64,000 nucleotides of DNA from Candidatus Acetatifactor stercoripullorum (lineage in GTDB: Bacteria > Bacillota > Clostridia > Lachnospirales > Lachnospiraceae), in contig DXGH01000057.1 in NCBI GenBank assembly GCA_019114005.1, positions 1 to 64,000 of the forward strand. The letters are read 5' to 3'. Position 1 is the stretch's first letter, and every line of letters starts with the position of its first letter. Positions 1-8,122 of the stretch are shown here, piece after piece. Below the pieces are notes generated by a model that was given only the letters and a program-made list of their open reading frames with translations, did not search any database and was not told the origin of the DNA. Both the position numbers and the translations under genes were made by a program.

Positions 1-512
1 CAATCGACGGCATTGCAGTCTGCGTTGATCCTGCAAATACGGTAACCGGGCTCACCAAGCAGCAGCTGACTGATATTTATACCGGAACCATTACAAATTG
101 GAGCGAGGTTGGCGGTTCAGATTCTCCTATCATCGTAGTGGGACGTGAGGCTGGCTCCGGCACTAGAGGCGCCTTTGAAGAGATTCTTGGCATTGAGGAC
201 GCATGTGCATATGCAAACGAGCTGGACAGCACCGGCGCGGTTATGGCGAAGGTAGCATCCACCCCTGGCGCGATCGGCTATGTGTCTTTGGACGTATTGG
301 ATGACAGTGTGGTTGCTCTTGCACTGGACGACGTAGAGCCTACAGTTGACAATATCAAGTCCGGCAGCTACTTCTTAAGCAGACCCTTCGTAATGGCGAC
401 CAATGGAGAAATCTCCGCACAGAGCGAGCTGGTACAGGCATGGTTCGATTTTGTGCTGGGCGCTGAGGGACAGGAAATTGCCACCAGTGTAGGATTGATT
501 ACGGTAGAATAA
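1..512 (+). CDS. pstS: Phosphate ABC transporter substrate-binding protein PstS (C-terminal part)
   Basis: The reading frame is open from the left edge (codons in phase with base 3) and ends at a TAA at 510-512, so only about the last 169 residues are present. The visible part has the PstS hallmarks: a segment reading LTKQQLTDIYTGTITNWSEVGG, then a GREAGSGTRGAF motif that forms part of the phosphate-binding site in this family. PstS is the extracellular lipoprotein that captures inorganic phosphate and hands it to PstCA. The signal peptide and lipobox lie outside the window. It is the first gene of a pstSCAB-phoU run, and pstC starts 16 bases after its stop. Confidence 0.95.
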   Translation, partial: IDGIAVCVDPANTVTGLTKQQLTDIYTGTITNWSEVGGSDSPIIVVGREAGSGTRGAFEEILGIEDACAYANELDSTGAVMAKVASTPGAIGYVSLDVLDDSVVALALDDVEPTVDNIKSGSYFLSRPFVMATNGEISAQSELVQAWFDFVLGAEGQEIATSVGLITVE

Positions 513-528
513 TAAAAAGGATAATGCG

Positions 529-1488
529 ATGAAAAGTCAAACACACGCTTTTGTAAAAGAGTCCACGATTGTTGGAAGCAGAAAAAACAAAGCGGTGGTG
601 GAAACTGCGGCACAAATAATCTTCACTATTTGTGCCTTCTTCGCTGTTCTGGCGGTGGTTTCTATCACCCTATATATGATTATCAGCGGAACGCCCGCCA
701 TCTTTCAGGTGGGGCTTAAGGAAATATTGTTTGGCACCGTCTGGAAGCCTACGGCTGCGGAGCCTCAATATGGTATTCTTTATGTCATTCTGACCTCTAT
801 TGTGGGCACCGGCCTTGCCATACTGATCGGTGTGCCCATTGGAGTGCTCAGCGCGGTGTTCCTTGCGGAGGTTGCCCCGAAAAAGCTGGCCATGATCGTG
901 AAGCCGGCAGTGGAGCTGCTTGCGGGAATTCCTTCCGTTGTGTACGGCCTGTTAGGTATCTATTTGTTGAATCCATTTATGTATAAAATTGAGCTTGCGT
1001 TATTTGAGGGTTCCAAAACCCATCAGTTTACGGGCGGGGCGAATCTGCTTTCGGCGGTGATTGTGCTTGCCATCATGATTCTTCCCACGGTGATCAATAT
1101 TTCAGAGACCTCCATAAGGGCGGTGCATCCCAGCATAAAGGCGGCGTCTCTGGCACTGGGGGCTTCCCACATACAGACCATTTTCAAATCCATTCTCCCG
1201 GCGGCCAAGTCCGGCATTATCACAGCTGTTGTACTGGGCGTGGGAAGAGCCATCGGAGAGGCCATGGCAATCACTTTGGTGTCGGGAAGCAGCGTAAACC
1301 TGCCGCTGCCCTTCAATTCCGTGCGTTTTTTGACCACAGCTATCGTCAGCGAGATGGGATATTCCTCAGGAACCCACAGACAGGTGCTGTTCACCATCGG
1401 ACTGGTGCTGTTTGTGTTTATTATGATTATCAACGTAGCGTTGAGCAAAATTTTAAAGAAGGGGGGAAGCGCAGATGAACGGCAGTAA
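529..1488 (+). CDS. pstC: Phosphate ABC transporter permease PstC
   Basis: A membrane permease of 319 residues with about six hydrophobic segments, the first near residues 25-50. A typical EAA-type coupling loop with SLALGASHIQTIF, followed by LPAAKSGI, lies near residues 204-225, where the PstB ATPase docks. The next helix carries GVGRAIGEAMA, characteristic of PstC/PstA. With PstA it forms the channel for phosphate across the cytoplasmic membrane. The ATG is preceded by AAAAGG at 515-520. It overlaps pstA by 14 bases, so the two are probably translationally coupled. Confidence 0.95.
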   Translation: MKSQTHAFVKESTIVGSRKNKAVVETAAQIIFTICAFFAVLAVVSITLYMIISGTPAIFQVGLKEILFGTVWKPTAAEPQYGILYVILTSIVGTGLAILIGVPIGVLSAVFLAEVAPKKLAMIVKPAVELLAGIPSVVYGLLGIYLLNPFMYKIELALFEGSKTHQFTGGANLLSAVIVLAIMILPTVINISETSIRAVHPSIKAASLALGASHIQTIFKSILPAAKSGIITAVVLGVGRAIGEAMAITLVSGSSVNLPLPFNSVRFLTTAIVSEMGYSSGTHRQVLFTIGLVLFVFIMIINVALSKILKKGGSADERQ

Positions 1489-2365
1489 TACACTAATGAA
1501 AAAGAGAAAGCGCCCCCTTGATACGGTGCTGCTGGCGGCTGTTTACATATCGGCATCTCTTTCTGTCATCCTGCTGCTTGGAATTATCGGCTATGTGTTT
1601 GTAAAGGGTATCGGCACGGTAAACTGGAAGTTTTTGACCTCCGTCACAAGCGCCCTGAACCAGACGGCGGGTATCGCCGGAAATCTGGTAAACACCCTCT
1701 ATATTATTGTGATTACCCTGTTAATTGCCACTCCGCTGGGGGTTGGATCGGCTATTTATCTGAATGAATATGCAAAGCCGGGCAGAATTGTTTCCATCAT
1801 TGAGTTTACCACGGAAACTCTTTCGGGCATTCCCTCCATTATTTTCGGCTTGTTTGGCATGGTGTTTTTCGGAGAATCCCTGGGGCTTGGCTATTCCCTG
1901 CTTACCGGCTCCTTTACCTTGACGATTATGGTGCTTCCGCTGATCACCAGAAATACCCAGGAAGCCCTTCGGACGGTGCCGGACAGCTATAGAAGCGGCG
2001 CCCTGGGAATGGGTTCCACAAAATGGCATATGATCAGAACCATATTGCTTCCTTCTTCCATGTCCGGTATCGTTACAGGAATCATTCTTGCCCTGGGACG
2101 TATCGTTGGAGAGTCCGCAGCCCTTTTGTTTACTGCAGGAAGCGATTACAAGCTGCCCCGCTTTGGAAGCGATTTTGCAGCAAATGTGGAGAGACTTTTT
2201 ACCAAAACCACAGAGTCGGGCGGAACGCTCACCATAGAGCTGTACCTGCAGATGCAGAAGGGGCAGTATGAGACCGCCTTCGGAATCGGCTGTGTGCTGG
2301 TTGTGATTGTGCTGATTTTAAATCTGCTTACCAAGCTGGCGGCAAAAAAGCTTCGGCCGGTATAA
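1475..2365 (+). CDS. pstA: Phosphate ABC transporter permease PstA
   Basis: Second permease subunit, 296 residues with about six membrane segments. The EAA-type loop (GALGMGSTKWHMIRTILLP) begins near residue 173, followed by LALGRIVGESAALLF, the PstA counterpart of the PstC motif. The chosen ATG at 1475 follows GGGGGGAAGCGCAG. A second in-frame ATG lies at 1496. It starts inside the end of pstC and is followed about 70 bases later by pstB, as expected in a pstSCAB operon. Confidence 0.94.
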   Translation: MNGSNTLMKKRKRPLDTVLLAAVYISASLSVILLLGIIGYVFVKGIGTVNWKFLTSVTSALNQTAGIAGNLVNTLYIIVITLLIATPLGVGSAIYLNEYAKPGRIVSIIEFTTETLSGIPSIIFGLFGMVFFGESLGLGYSLLTGSFTLTIMVLPLITRNTQEALRTVPDSYRSGALGMGSTKWHMIRTILLPSSMSGIVTGIILALGRIVGESAALLFTAGSDYKLPRFGSDFAANVERLFTKTTESGGTLTIELYLQMQKGQYETAFGIGCVLVVIVLILNLLTKLAAKKLRPV

Positions 2366-2437
2366 AAGCGAAAGATAGAAGCGGCTTTGCACAAACATTG
2401 ATTATGCGCAAAGAAATGCGCGGGAATGAGGATAAAC

Positions 2438-3196
2438 ATGGAAAAGAGTAAAATATCGGTGAAAAATCTGAATCTCCACTACGGGGAGAATCATGCGCTG
2501 AAGGATGTAAGCATGGAGATCAAGGATCATGCGATCACAGCTTTTATCGGACCCAGCGGCTGCGGAAAATCCACCTTTTTAAAATGCTTAAACCGTATGA
2601 ACGATCTTGTGGATAATGTGCGCATTGAAGGACAGGTGCTTTTGGACGGAGAGGATATTTATGACAAGCGGGTGGATACCACGCTGCTGCGCAAAAAGGT
2701 AGGCATGGTATTTCAGCAGCCCAATCCGTTTCCTATGTCCATTTACGACAATGTGGCTTACGGGCCCAGGCTTCATGGCATCAAGCAGAAATCAAAGCTG
2801 GATGATATTGTGGAAAATGCGCTTAGGGGAGCGGCTATTTTTGACGAGGTAAAGGATCGTCTGCGGAAATCTGCCCTGGGGCTTTCGGGCGGACAGCAGC
2901 AGAGACTGTGCATTGCCCGGGCGCTGGCAGTGGAGCCGGAGGTGCTTTTGATGGATGAGCCCACCTCAGCCCTGGACCCTATCTCTACCTTGAAAATAGA
3001 GGAGCTGATGGAATCTCTGAAGAAAAAGTATACGGTAGCCATTGTGACCCACAATATGCAGCAGGCTGCCCGTGTGTCCGATGACACGGCATTTTTCCTG
3101 GTGGGGGAGGTGGTGGAATTTAATTCCACTCAGAATATTTTTTCCCGTCCTAAGGACAAGAGGACTGAGGATTATATTACAGGCCGTTTTGGCTGA
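2438..3196 (+). CDS. pstB: Phosphate ABC transporter ATP-binding protein PstB
   Basis: ATPase of the phosphate importer, 252 residues from the ATG at 2438, which has GGGAATGAGG upstream; another in-frame ATG at 2426 is less well placed. Visible motifs are Walker [10 protein letters not shown] near residue 38, the ABC signature LSGGQQQR near 148, and Walker [12 protein letters not shown] near 168, followed by a switch histidine in IVTHNMQQA. The ending DYITGRFG is typical of PstB. It couples ATP hydrolysis to phosphate passage through PstCA and also takes part in signalling to PhoR in well-studied species. Confidence 0.96.
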   Translation: MEKSKISVKNLNLHYGENHALKDVSMEIKDHAITAFIGPSGCGKSTFLKCLNRMNDLVDNVRIEGQVLLDGEDIYDKRVDTTLLRKKVGMVFQQPNPFPMSIYDNVAYGPRLHGIKQKSKLDDIVENALRGAAIFDEVKDRLRKSALGLSGGQQQRLCIARALAVEPEVLLMDEPTSALDPISTLKIEELMESLKKKYTVAIVTHNMQQAARVSDDTAFFLVGEVVEFNSTQNIFSRPKDKRTEDYITGRFG

Positions 3197-3245
3197 ATAA
3201 AATATTTTGCCGCCTAAAGCGGATGATTGGAAAGAGAGGATAATC

Positions 3246-3911
3246 ATGTCACCCAGAATCTATTTTGAACAGGAATTGGATTTGTTAAAAAATAAAGTAA
3301 CGGAGATGGGCGAGCGGGCGGAGATCAGCTATGACCGCCTGGTATACGCTGTCAGAGGCAATGACAGAGAAACCCTGAAGCTGCTTTTGGACAATGACCG
3401 TCAGATGATTGATATGCAAAGGAGTATTGAGGCAAAATGTCTTACGCTGCTTACCAGACAGCAGCCGGTGGCCAGGGATCTGCGCCTTGTTTCGTCCGCT
3501 CTTAAGGTAGTAACGGACATTGAGCGGGTGGGAGACCATGTATCCGATATTGCAGAGCTTTGTCTGCGGACTCAGGAATTTAAGCTGGACGGGGTTTATG
3601 AGAGCAAGCTCCTTATCATGATGGAGGAAGCCAAGAATATGCTTCATGAAGCGGTGGAGGCTTTTGTGGAGGGAGATGAAAAGGCGGCGCGCCAGGTGAT
3701 AGAGAGCGACGACGTGGTGGATGATCTGTTCAACCAGGTCAAGGAAGAGCTGATGGGCTCCATCCGTACCCAGAATCTGGATGCGGATAAGGTGGTTGAT
3801 TACCTGATGATTGCAAAGTATCTTGAAAAAATAGGAGATCACGCCGTAAATATCGGGGAATGGGCGATCTTCCAGGTGACCGGAGATATGCAGGGCGTTC
3901 AGCTGTATTGA
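3246..3911 (+). CDS. phoU: Phosphate signalling regulator PhoU
   Basis: Cytoplasmic all-helical protein of 222 residues made of two repeated PhoU domains. The metal-binding type motifs are DIERVGDHVSDIAE in the first half and LEKIGDHAVNIGEW in the second. The start at ATG 3246 (MSPRIYFEQELD) is chosen because AAAGAGAGGA lies just upstream; an in-frame TTG at 3207 is less likely. PhoU is known to damp Pst transport and to hold the PhoR kinase inactive when phosphate is plentiful. It closes the pst operon. Confidence 0.94.
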   Translation: MSPRIYFEQELDLLKNKVTEMGERAEISYDRLVYAVRGNDRETLKLLLDNDRQMIDMQRSIEAKCLTLLTRQQPVARDLRLVSSALKVVTDIERVGDHVSDIAELCLRTQEFKLDGVYESKLLIMMEEAKNMLHEAVEAFVEGDEKAARQVIESDDVVDDLFNQVKEELMGSIRTQNLDADKVVDYLMIAKYLEKIGDHAVNIGEWAIFQVTGDMQGVQLY

Positions 3912-3951
3912 GTGAGCTGTTGCCTCGCGGAGATAAATTTTCAGAAGCCTC

Positions 3952-4047
3952 TTGATATTTTACATAGATTTTACGTATAATGATTATAAATTTTACATAG
4001 TTCGTTTACTCTGTAAAAGATAATGCTTTTATGTAAAATATGTAAAG
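3952..4047 (+). promoter_or_regulatory. Promoter region with Pho-box-like repeats before the Na/Pi cotransporter
   Basis: TTTTACATA occurs at 3958 and 3991 and TTTTACGTA at 3969, in phase with an 11-base period; the slot at 3980 is degenerate. Inverted forms (CTGTAAAAG 4011, TATGTAAAA 4030, TATGTAAAG 4039) follow. The TTTTACA core resembles the direct repeats bound by PhoP in Bacillus. A sigma-A-like promoter TTGATA (3952-3957), 18 bases, TATAAT (3976-3981) overlaps the repeats. A second -10-like GATAAT at 4019 would place the repeats at a usual activator position. Binding is inferred from pattern and gene context only. Confidence 0.6.
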
Positions 4048-4061
4048 AGAGAGGATAAAGT

Positions 4062-5831
4062 ATGAGCTTTTTTGATTTTCTTACGATGGTGGGGGGACTG
4101 GCGCTCTTCCTGTATGGGATGAATCTGCTGGGCGAGGGACTTTCAAAGGCCTCTGGCGGCAGGCTGGAGCGTATTTTGGAGAAGCTGACCAACAATCCTA
4201 TAAAGGCGGTTCTTGTAGGTGCGGGCGTTACGGCTGTAATCCAGTCCTCTTCCGCTACCACAGTTATGGTGGTGGGTTTTGTAAATTCCGGCATTATGAA
4301 GCTGGAACAGGCGGTAGGCATTATTATGGGAGCCAATGTGGGCACCACCGTTACCTCCTGGATTCTGGGTCTGACGGGGATTGACAGCTCTTCCTTCTTG
4401 ATTCGGATGCTGAAGCCCTCCTCCTTTTCTCCCATTCTGGCGATTGTAGGCGTAGCCATCCTGATGTTTTCCCACAAAGAGAAATCTAAAAATATTGCCA
4501 CCATACTGGTGGGCTTTGCCGTGCTGATGTTTGGAATGGATACCATGAGCGGGGCTGTGGAGCCCCTGGCTGATGTACCGGAATTTACCAGTATTCTTAC
4601 CAGATTCTCCAATCCGGTTCTGGGAATGCTGGCTGGTCTTGTGCTGACGGCTGTGATCCAGTCGTCCTCTGCCTCCGTAGGCATTCTTCAGGCGTTGTGC
4701 ATGACGGGAGCCGTAAGCTATGGCACGGCAATTCCCATAATCATGGGACAAAACATCGGCACCTGTGTGACAGCCATGATATCCAGCATCGGAGCAGCCA
4801 AAAATGCAAAGCGGGCGGCCCTGGTGCATTTGTACTTTAATGTGATCGGCACGATTGTGTTTATGATCCTGTTTTATTCTGTGAATGCTGTATCTCCTTT
4901 TGCCTTTTTGGCAGATGCAGCAACGCCCTTTGGCATTGCCGCCGTTCACAGCTTATTTAACATTGCGGCCACCATCTGTCTGCTTCCCTTCTCTAAGGGA
5001 CTGGTCAAGCTTGCCTGCCTGACCATAAGGGACGAGGACAAGCGTCAAGAGACCAGTCCGGAGGAAAGAATTTTGAATCTTTTGGACGCCCGTTTTTTGG
5101 AGACGCCTTCCTATGCGGTGGAGCAAAGCCATAATGTGGCGGTCACCATGGGAGAGATGGCAGAGGAAGCTATGAATCTTTCCATGGGTCTTTTACAGAC
5201 CTATGATGAAGAGAAGGCGGACAGAGTGCTGAAGCTTGAGAGCGATGTGGATCGGTTTGAGGATGAGCTTGGAAGCTATCTGGTGAAATTAAGCTCCAGA
5301 AATCTGTCGGAAAAAGACAGCCATACCTTGTCCAATATCCTCCATTGTATCGGGGATTTTGAACGAATCTCCGATCATGCCCGCAACATCAAGGAGGCTG
5401 CGCAGGAGATGTATCAAAAGAAGCTTAAGTTTTCGGAAAAGGCCCAGAAGGAGCTGGAGGTCTTTGAGCGGGCAATACACGACATTTTAAAGATTACCAT
5501 GCTCAGCTTTACGGAGGATGATCTGAGTCTGGCAAAACAGGTGGAGCCTTTGGAGGAGGTAATCGATGGATTAAATCTTGAGATCAAGCAAAGGCACGTA
5601 AAACGCCTTCGGAAGGGAAAGTGCACCATTGAGCTGGGCTTTGTGCTGTCAGACATCACAACCAATTTTGAACGGGTGTCCGACCACTGCTCCAATATTG
5701 CCGTCTGCCTTTTACAGGTGAATGAGGATGAATTTGACATTCATGCTTATCTGGACGAGCTTAAAAAGGAGGATAACATGGACTTTGCCGGCAAGGTGAT
5801 GGCGTACAGAGAGCGGTATCAGCTTCCCTAA
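4062..5831 (+). CDS. Na/Pi cotransporter family protein with C-terminal PhoU-like domain
   Basis: Membrane protein of 589 residues. The N-terminal half (about residues 1-320) has many hydrophobic helices and carries the family's duplicated signature AVIQSSSATT near residue 60 and AVIQSSSASVG near 200, which line the sodium and phosphate path. The C-terminal part (about 350-570) is hydrophilic and PhoU-like, with FERISDHARNI and FERVSDHCSNI repeats. This is the NptA/YjbB-type architecture. Predicted role: sodium-coupled phosphate movement across the cytoplasmic membrane. It has its own promoter between phoU and the two-component genes, with repeats suggesting phosphate control. Confidence 0.9.
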   Translation: MSFFDFLTMVGGLALFLYGMNLLGEGLSKASGGRLERILEKLTNNPIKAVLVGAGVTAVIQSSSATTVMVVGFVNSGIMKLEQAVGIIMGANVGTTVTSWILGLTGIDSSSFLIRMLKPSSFSPILAIVGVAILMFSHKEKSKNIATILVGFAVLMFGMDTMSGAVEPLADVPEFTSILTRFSNPVLGMLAGLVLTAVIQSSSASVGILQALCMTGAVSYGTAIPIIMGQNIGTCVTAMISSIGAAKNAKRAALVHLYFNVIGTIVFMILFYSVNAVSPFAFLADAATPFGIAAVHSLFNIAATICLLPFSKGLVKLACLTIRDEDKRQETSPEERILNLLDARFLETPSYAVEQSHNVAVTMGEMAEEAMNLSMGLLQTYDEEKADRVLKLESDVDRFEDELGSYLVKLSSRNLSEKDSHTLSNILHCIGDFERISDHARNIKEAAQEMYQKKLKFSEKAQKELEVFERAIHDILKITMLSFTEDDLSLAKQVEPLEEVIDGLNLEIKQRHVKRLRKGKCTIELGFVLSDITTNFERVSDHCSNIAVCLLQVNEDEFDIHAYLDELKKEDNMDFAGKVMAYRERYQLP

Positions 5832-5847
5832 GCAGAATGATAAGCAA

Positions 5848-5989
5848 TAGGCGTTTGCGAAACTCACTGACAAAGTCACGAACCTGGTCATAATAACCAA
5901 AAACGGGTTCCGAAGCAGTGGCTAGTCACCCTTATTTTGGTTATTACGCCCAGTTTCTGATGCCAGGGAGCGAGTTTCGCAATTACCTA
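5848..5989 (+). mobile_element. MITE-like long-hairpin repeat, copy 1
   Basis: Non-coding element of about 141 bases, near-identical to three others in the window. The ends are imperfect inverted repeats (TAGGCGTTTGCGAAACTC and GAGTTTCGCAATTACCTA), and an inner 12-base stem pairs 5891-5902 with 5935-5946, so the whole element folds as one imperfect hairpin. The flanks ATGATAAGCAA (5837-5847) and ATGATAAGAAA (5990-6000) form an 11-base direct repeat with one mismatch, read as a target-site duplication. It lies between the cotransporter stop and the ribosome binding site of the response regulator. Confidence 0.85.
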
Positions 5990-6010
5990 ATGATAAGAAA
6001 GGATGTAGGT

Positions 6011-6697
6011 ATGGCACTGATATATGTAGTGGAGGATGACAAAAGTATACAGGAGATCGAAACCTTTGCCCTGACCAATGTGGGGTACCGGGTGGAGGGA
6101 TTTTTGTGTGCCGCAGATTTTTATGAGGCTCTTGACAGGGAGCTGCCGGACTTGGTTTTGCTGGACGTGATGCTGCCAGATGAGGACGGGCTGAGCATTG
6201 TAAAAAAGCTGCGTCTGCGTAAGGATACGGTTACAACACCCATAATCATGGTGACGGCAAAGACCACGGAGATCGACAAGGTAAAGGGACTTGACATCGG
6301 GGCTGACGATTATATGACGAAGCCCTTTGGGGTGATGGAGCTGATTTCCCGGGTGAAGGCCATGCTTAGAAGGAGTGCAAAGCCGGAGGAGAAGGAAAAA
6401 ATTCTTCGTCTTGGAAACGTTGTGCTGGACCGGGAAAAGCATGCGGTTTTTGTAAATGACGTTCCCTGCGAGCTGACCTATAAGGAGTATGAGCTTTTGA
6501 AGCTTTTAATGACCAATGCGGGAATTGTCACCACCAGAGAGGTGATTCTGGACCGCATTTGGGGCATTGACTTTGAGGGGGAGTCCAGAACTCTGGATAT
6601 GCACATTAAGACGCTGCGTCAGAAGCTGAAAGAGGAAGGCAGTCTGATCAAGACGGTGCGCAACGTGGGGTATATCATGAACGGGGATAAGGTGTAG
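6011..6697 (+). CDS. OmpR/PhoB-family response regulator, probable phosphate regulator PhoP/PhoB
   Basis: Response regulator of 228 residues. The receiver domain (about 1-120) has the acidic pair in VEDD, the phospho-acceptor Asp52 in LLDVMLPDEDG, a conserved Thr in MVTAKT and the switch Lys in DYMTKPFG. The C-terminal winged-helix DNA-binding domain ends with RTLDMHIKTLRQKL and VRNVGYIM, typical of the PhoB/OmpR class. Start at ATG 6011 is supported by AAGAAAGGATGTAGG upstream; the frame is open further up but only through the repeat element. It sits beside its kinase and the pst genes, so control of the phosphate regulon is the likely role. Confidence 0.9.
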   Translation: MALIYVVEDDKSIQEIETFALTNVGYRVEGFLCAADFYEALDRELPDLVLLDVMLPDEDGLSIVKKLRLRKDTVTTPIIMVTAKTTEIDKVKGLDIGADDYMTKPFGVMELISRVKAMLRRSAKPEEKEKILRLGNVVLDREKHAVFVNDVPCELTYKEYELLKLLMTNAGIVTTREVILDRIWGIDFEGESRTLDMHIKTLRQKLKEEGSLIKTVRNVGYIMNGDKV

Positions 6698-6709
6698 GAC
6701 AGGGCGGAC

Positions 6710-8029
6710 ATGAAGAAAAAAATCAATAGAAAATTGGTGCTGATTGCCACATTGGCTATCTTTTTTACCATGCTGCTGATCACGGTAGTCTATTATGATT
6801 TGTTTAGAGGCCAGGTGTTTGAGGATTTGAGAGCTTATACGATGATTTTGACGGAGTATGAGGACATGTCTCAAATCCGGGAGGTAAGCGATAAGCTGGA
6901 AGAGTATGAAATGCGCGTCACTTTGGTGGGAGAGGATGGCAAGGTGCTCTTTGACAGCGAGGCGGACAGTGCAAGCATGGAAAACCATGGGGAGAGACCG
7001 GAAATTGTGGAGGCCATGGAAACGGGAGAAGGCCAGGCGGTGAGAAATTCTGAAACCCTGTCCGAAAATACCTTTTATTATGCAGTGCGTTTGGAGAATG
7101 GCAGTGTGCTTCGCATTGCAAAGGACGCAGGGAGCATATACAGTATTTTCGGAAGGGCGCTTCCCAGCCTGTTCATGGTTCTTCTGGCGCTGATTGTCCT
7201 GTGTATGGTTTTGGCGCATTATCTTACATCGAAATTGATTGCTCCCATAGAGCGGCTGGCGGAGAATCTGGATGAAAGCAATGACGGGACGGATTATGAG
7301 GAGCTGACGCCCTTTATCAGCATGATCAAGGAGCAGCATGAGGATATCATGAAAAATGCAAGAATGCGTCAGGAGTTTACCGCCAATGTGTCCCATGAGC
7401 TGAAAACTCCTTTGACCTCCATCTCTGGATATGCGGAGCTGATTGAGACCGGCATGGCGTCGGAGGAGGATGTGGTGCGTTTTGCCCACGGAATCCACAG
7501 CAGCGCAAACCGTCTGCTGACGCTGATTAATGATATTATCCGGCTGTCGGAGCTGGACGGCACAGAGGAAGAGGTCTCCTTTGAACGCCTGAACCTTTAT
7601 CAGCTTGCGGATACCTGTGTGGAAATGCTTGCCTTGAATGCGGAAAAGCATAAGGTGACCATACGGCTGAGCGGCACGGAGTGCTATATCACCGGAAATA
7701 AGCAGATGATAGAAGAGCTTTTGTACAACTTATGTGATAATGCCATCCGCTATAACAATGAAGGGGGCAGCGTTTCGGTGGAGGTTTACCCAAAGCACGG
7801 ACAAACTGTGCTGACGGTGAAGGATACGGGAATCGGCATTCCCAAGGAGCATCAGGAGAGGATTTTCGAGCGCTTCTACAGAGTGGACAAAAGCAGGTCC
7901 AAGTCCACGGGAGGCACCGGGCTGGGGCTTGCCATCGTAAAGCATATTATAGCCAAGCATAATGCAAAGATGGAGCTTGCAAGCGAGGTGGGAAAGGGAA
8001 CGACGATCACGGTTATCTTTATGGGATAA
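6710..8029 (+). CDS. Sensor histidine kinase, probable PhoR
   Basis: Membrane histidine kinase of 439 residues. A first helix at about 8-30 and a second at about 155-180 bracket an extracytoplasmic sensor region, followed by a HAMP-like linker. The kinase core has the H-box VSHELKTPLTSISGYAEL, an N-box LYNLCDNAIRYN, G1 DTGIGIP and the G2 GGTGLGLAIVKHII. It follows the response regulator by 12 bases. The family partner of PhoP/PhoB is PhoR, and the pst context supports that reading; the actual signal cannot be told from the sequence. Confidence 0.88.
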   Translation: MKKKINRKLVLIATLAIFFTMLLITVVYYDLFRGQVFEDLRAYTMILTEYEDMSQIREVSDKLEEYEMRVTLVGEDGKVLFDSEADSASMENHGERPEIVEAMETGEGQAVRNSETLSENTFYYAVRLENGSVLRIAKDAGSIYSIFGRALPSLFMVLLALIVLCMVLAHYLTSKLIAPIERLAENLDESNDGTDYEELTPFISMIKEQHEDIMKNARMRQEFTANVSHELKTPLTSISGYAELIETGMASEEDVVRFAHGIHSSANRLLTLINDIIRLSELDGTEEEVSFERLNLYQLADTCVEMLALNAEKHKVTIRLSGTECYITGNKQMIEELLYNLCDNAIRYNNEGGSVSVEVYPKHGQTVLTVKDTGIGIPKEHQERIFERFYRVDKSRSKSTGGTGLGLAIVKHIIAKHNAKMELASEVGKGTTITVIFMG

Positions 8030-8059
8030 AGGGGCAGATAAAAGAGAAGAAGAAAAAAC

Positions 8060-8106
8060 AGGGAGACAACACAAAGCATTCATAAATGCCAAAGCGTTGT
8101 CTCCCT
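8060..8106. terminator. Bidirectional terminator between convergent genes
   Basis: GGGAGACAAC at 8061-8070 pairs with GTTGTCTCCC at 8096-8105. On the minus strand the stem is followed by TGTTTTTTCTTCTTC, a good U-tract for the transporter gene. On the plus strand a weaker T-rich stretch follows, serving the kinase gene. Confidence 0.8.
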
Positions 8107-8122
8107 GCTTTCTTATCGGGTT

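Noticed and set aside
4143..4949. Open frame of 268 codons on the minus strand
   Set aside because: Antisense to the Na/Pi cotransporter; His- and Gly-rich low-complexity translation.
5918..6010. N-terminal extension of the response regulator through MITE copy 1
   Set aside because: The extension is encoded by the repeat, and a good ribosome binding site precedes ATG 6011 where the family sequence begins.
6506..7651. Long open frame of 381 codons on the minus strand
   Set aside because: It lies entirely opposite the response regulator and histidine kinase genes, which have complete domain motifs; its translation is rich in His, Gln and Arg and matches no family.
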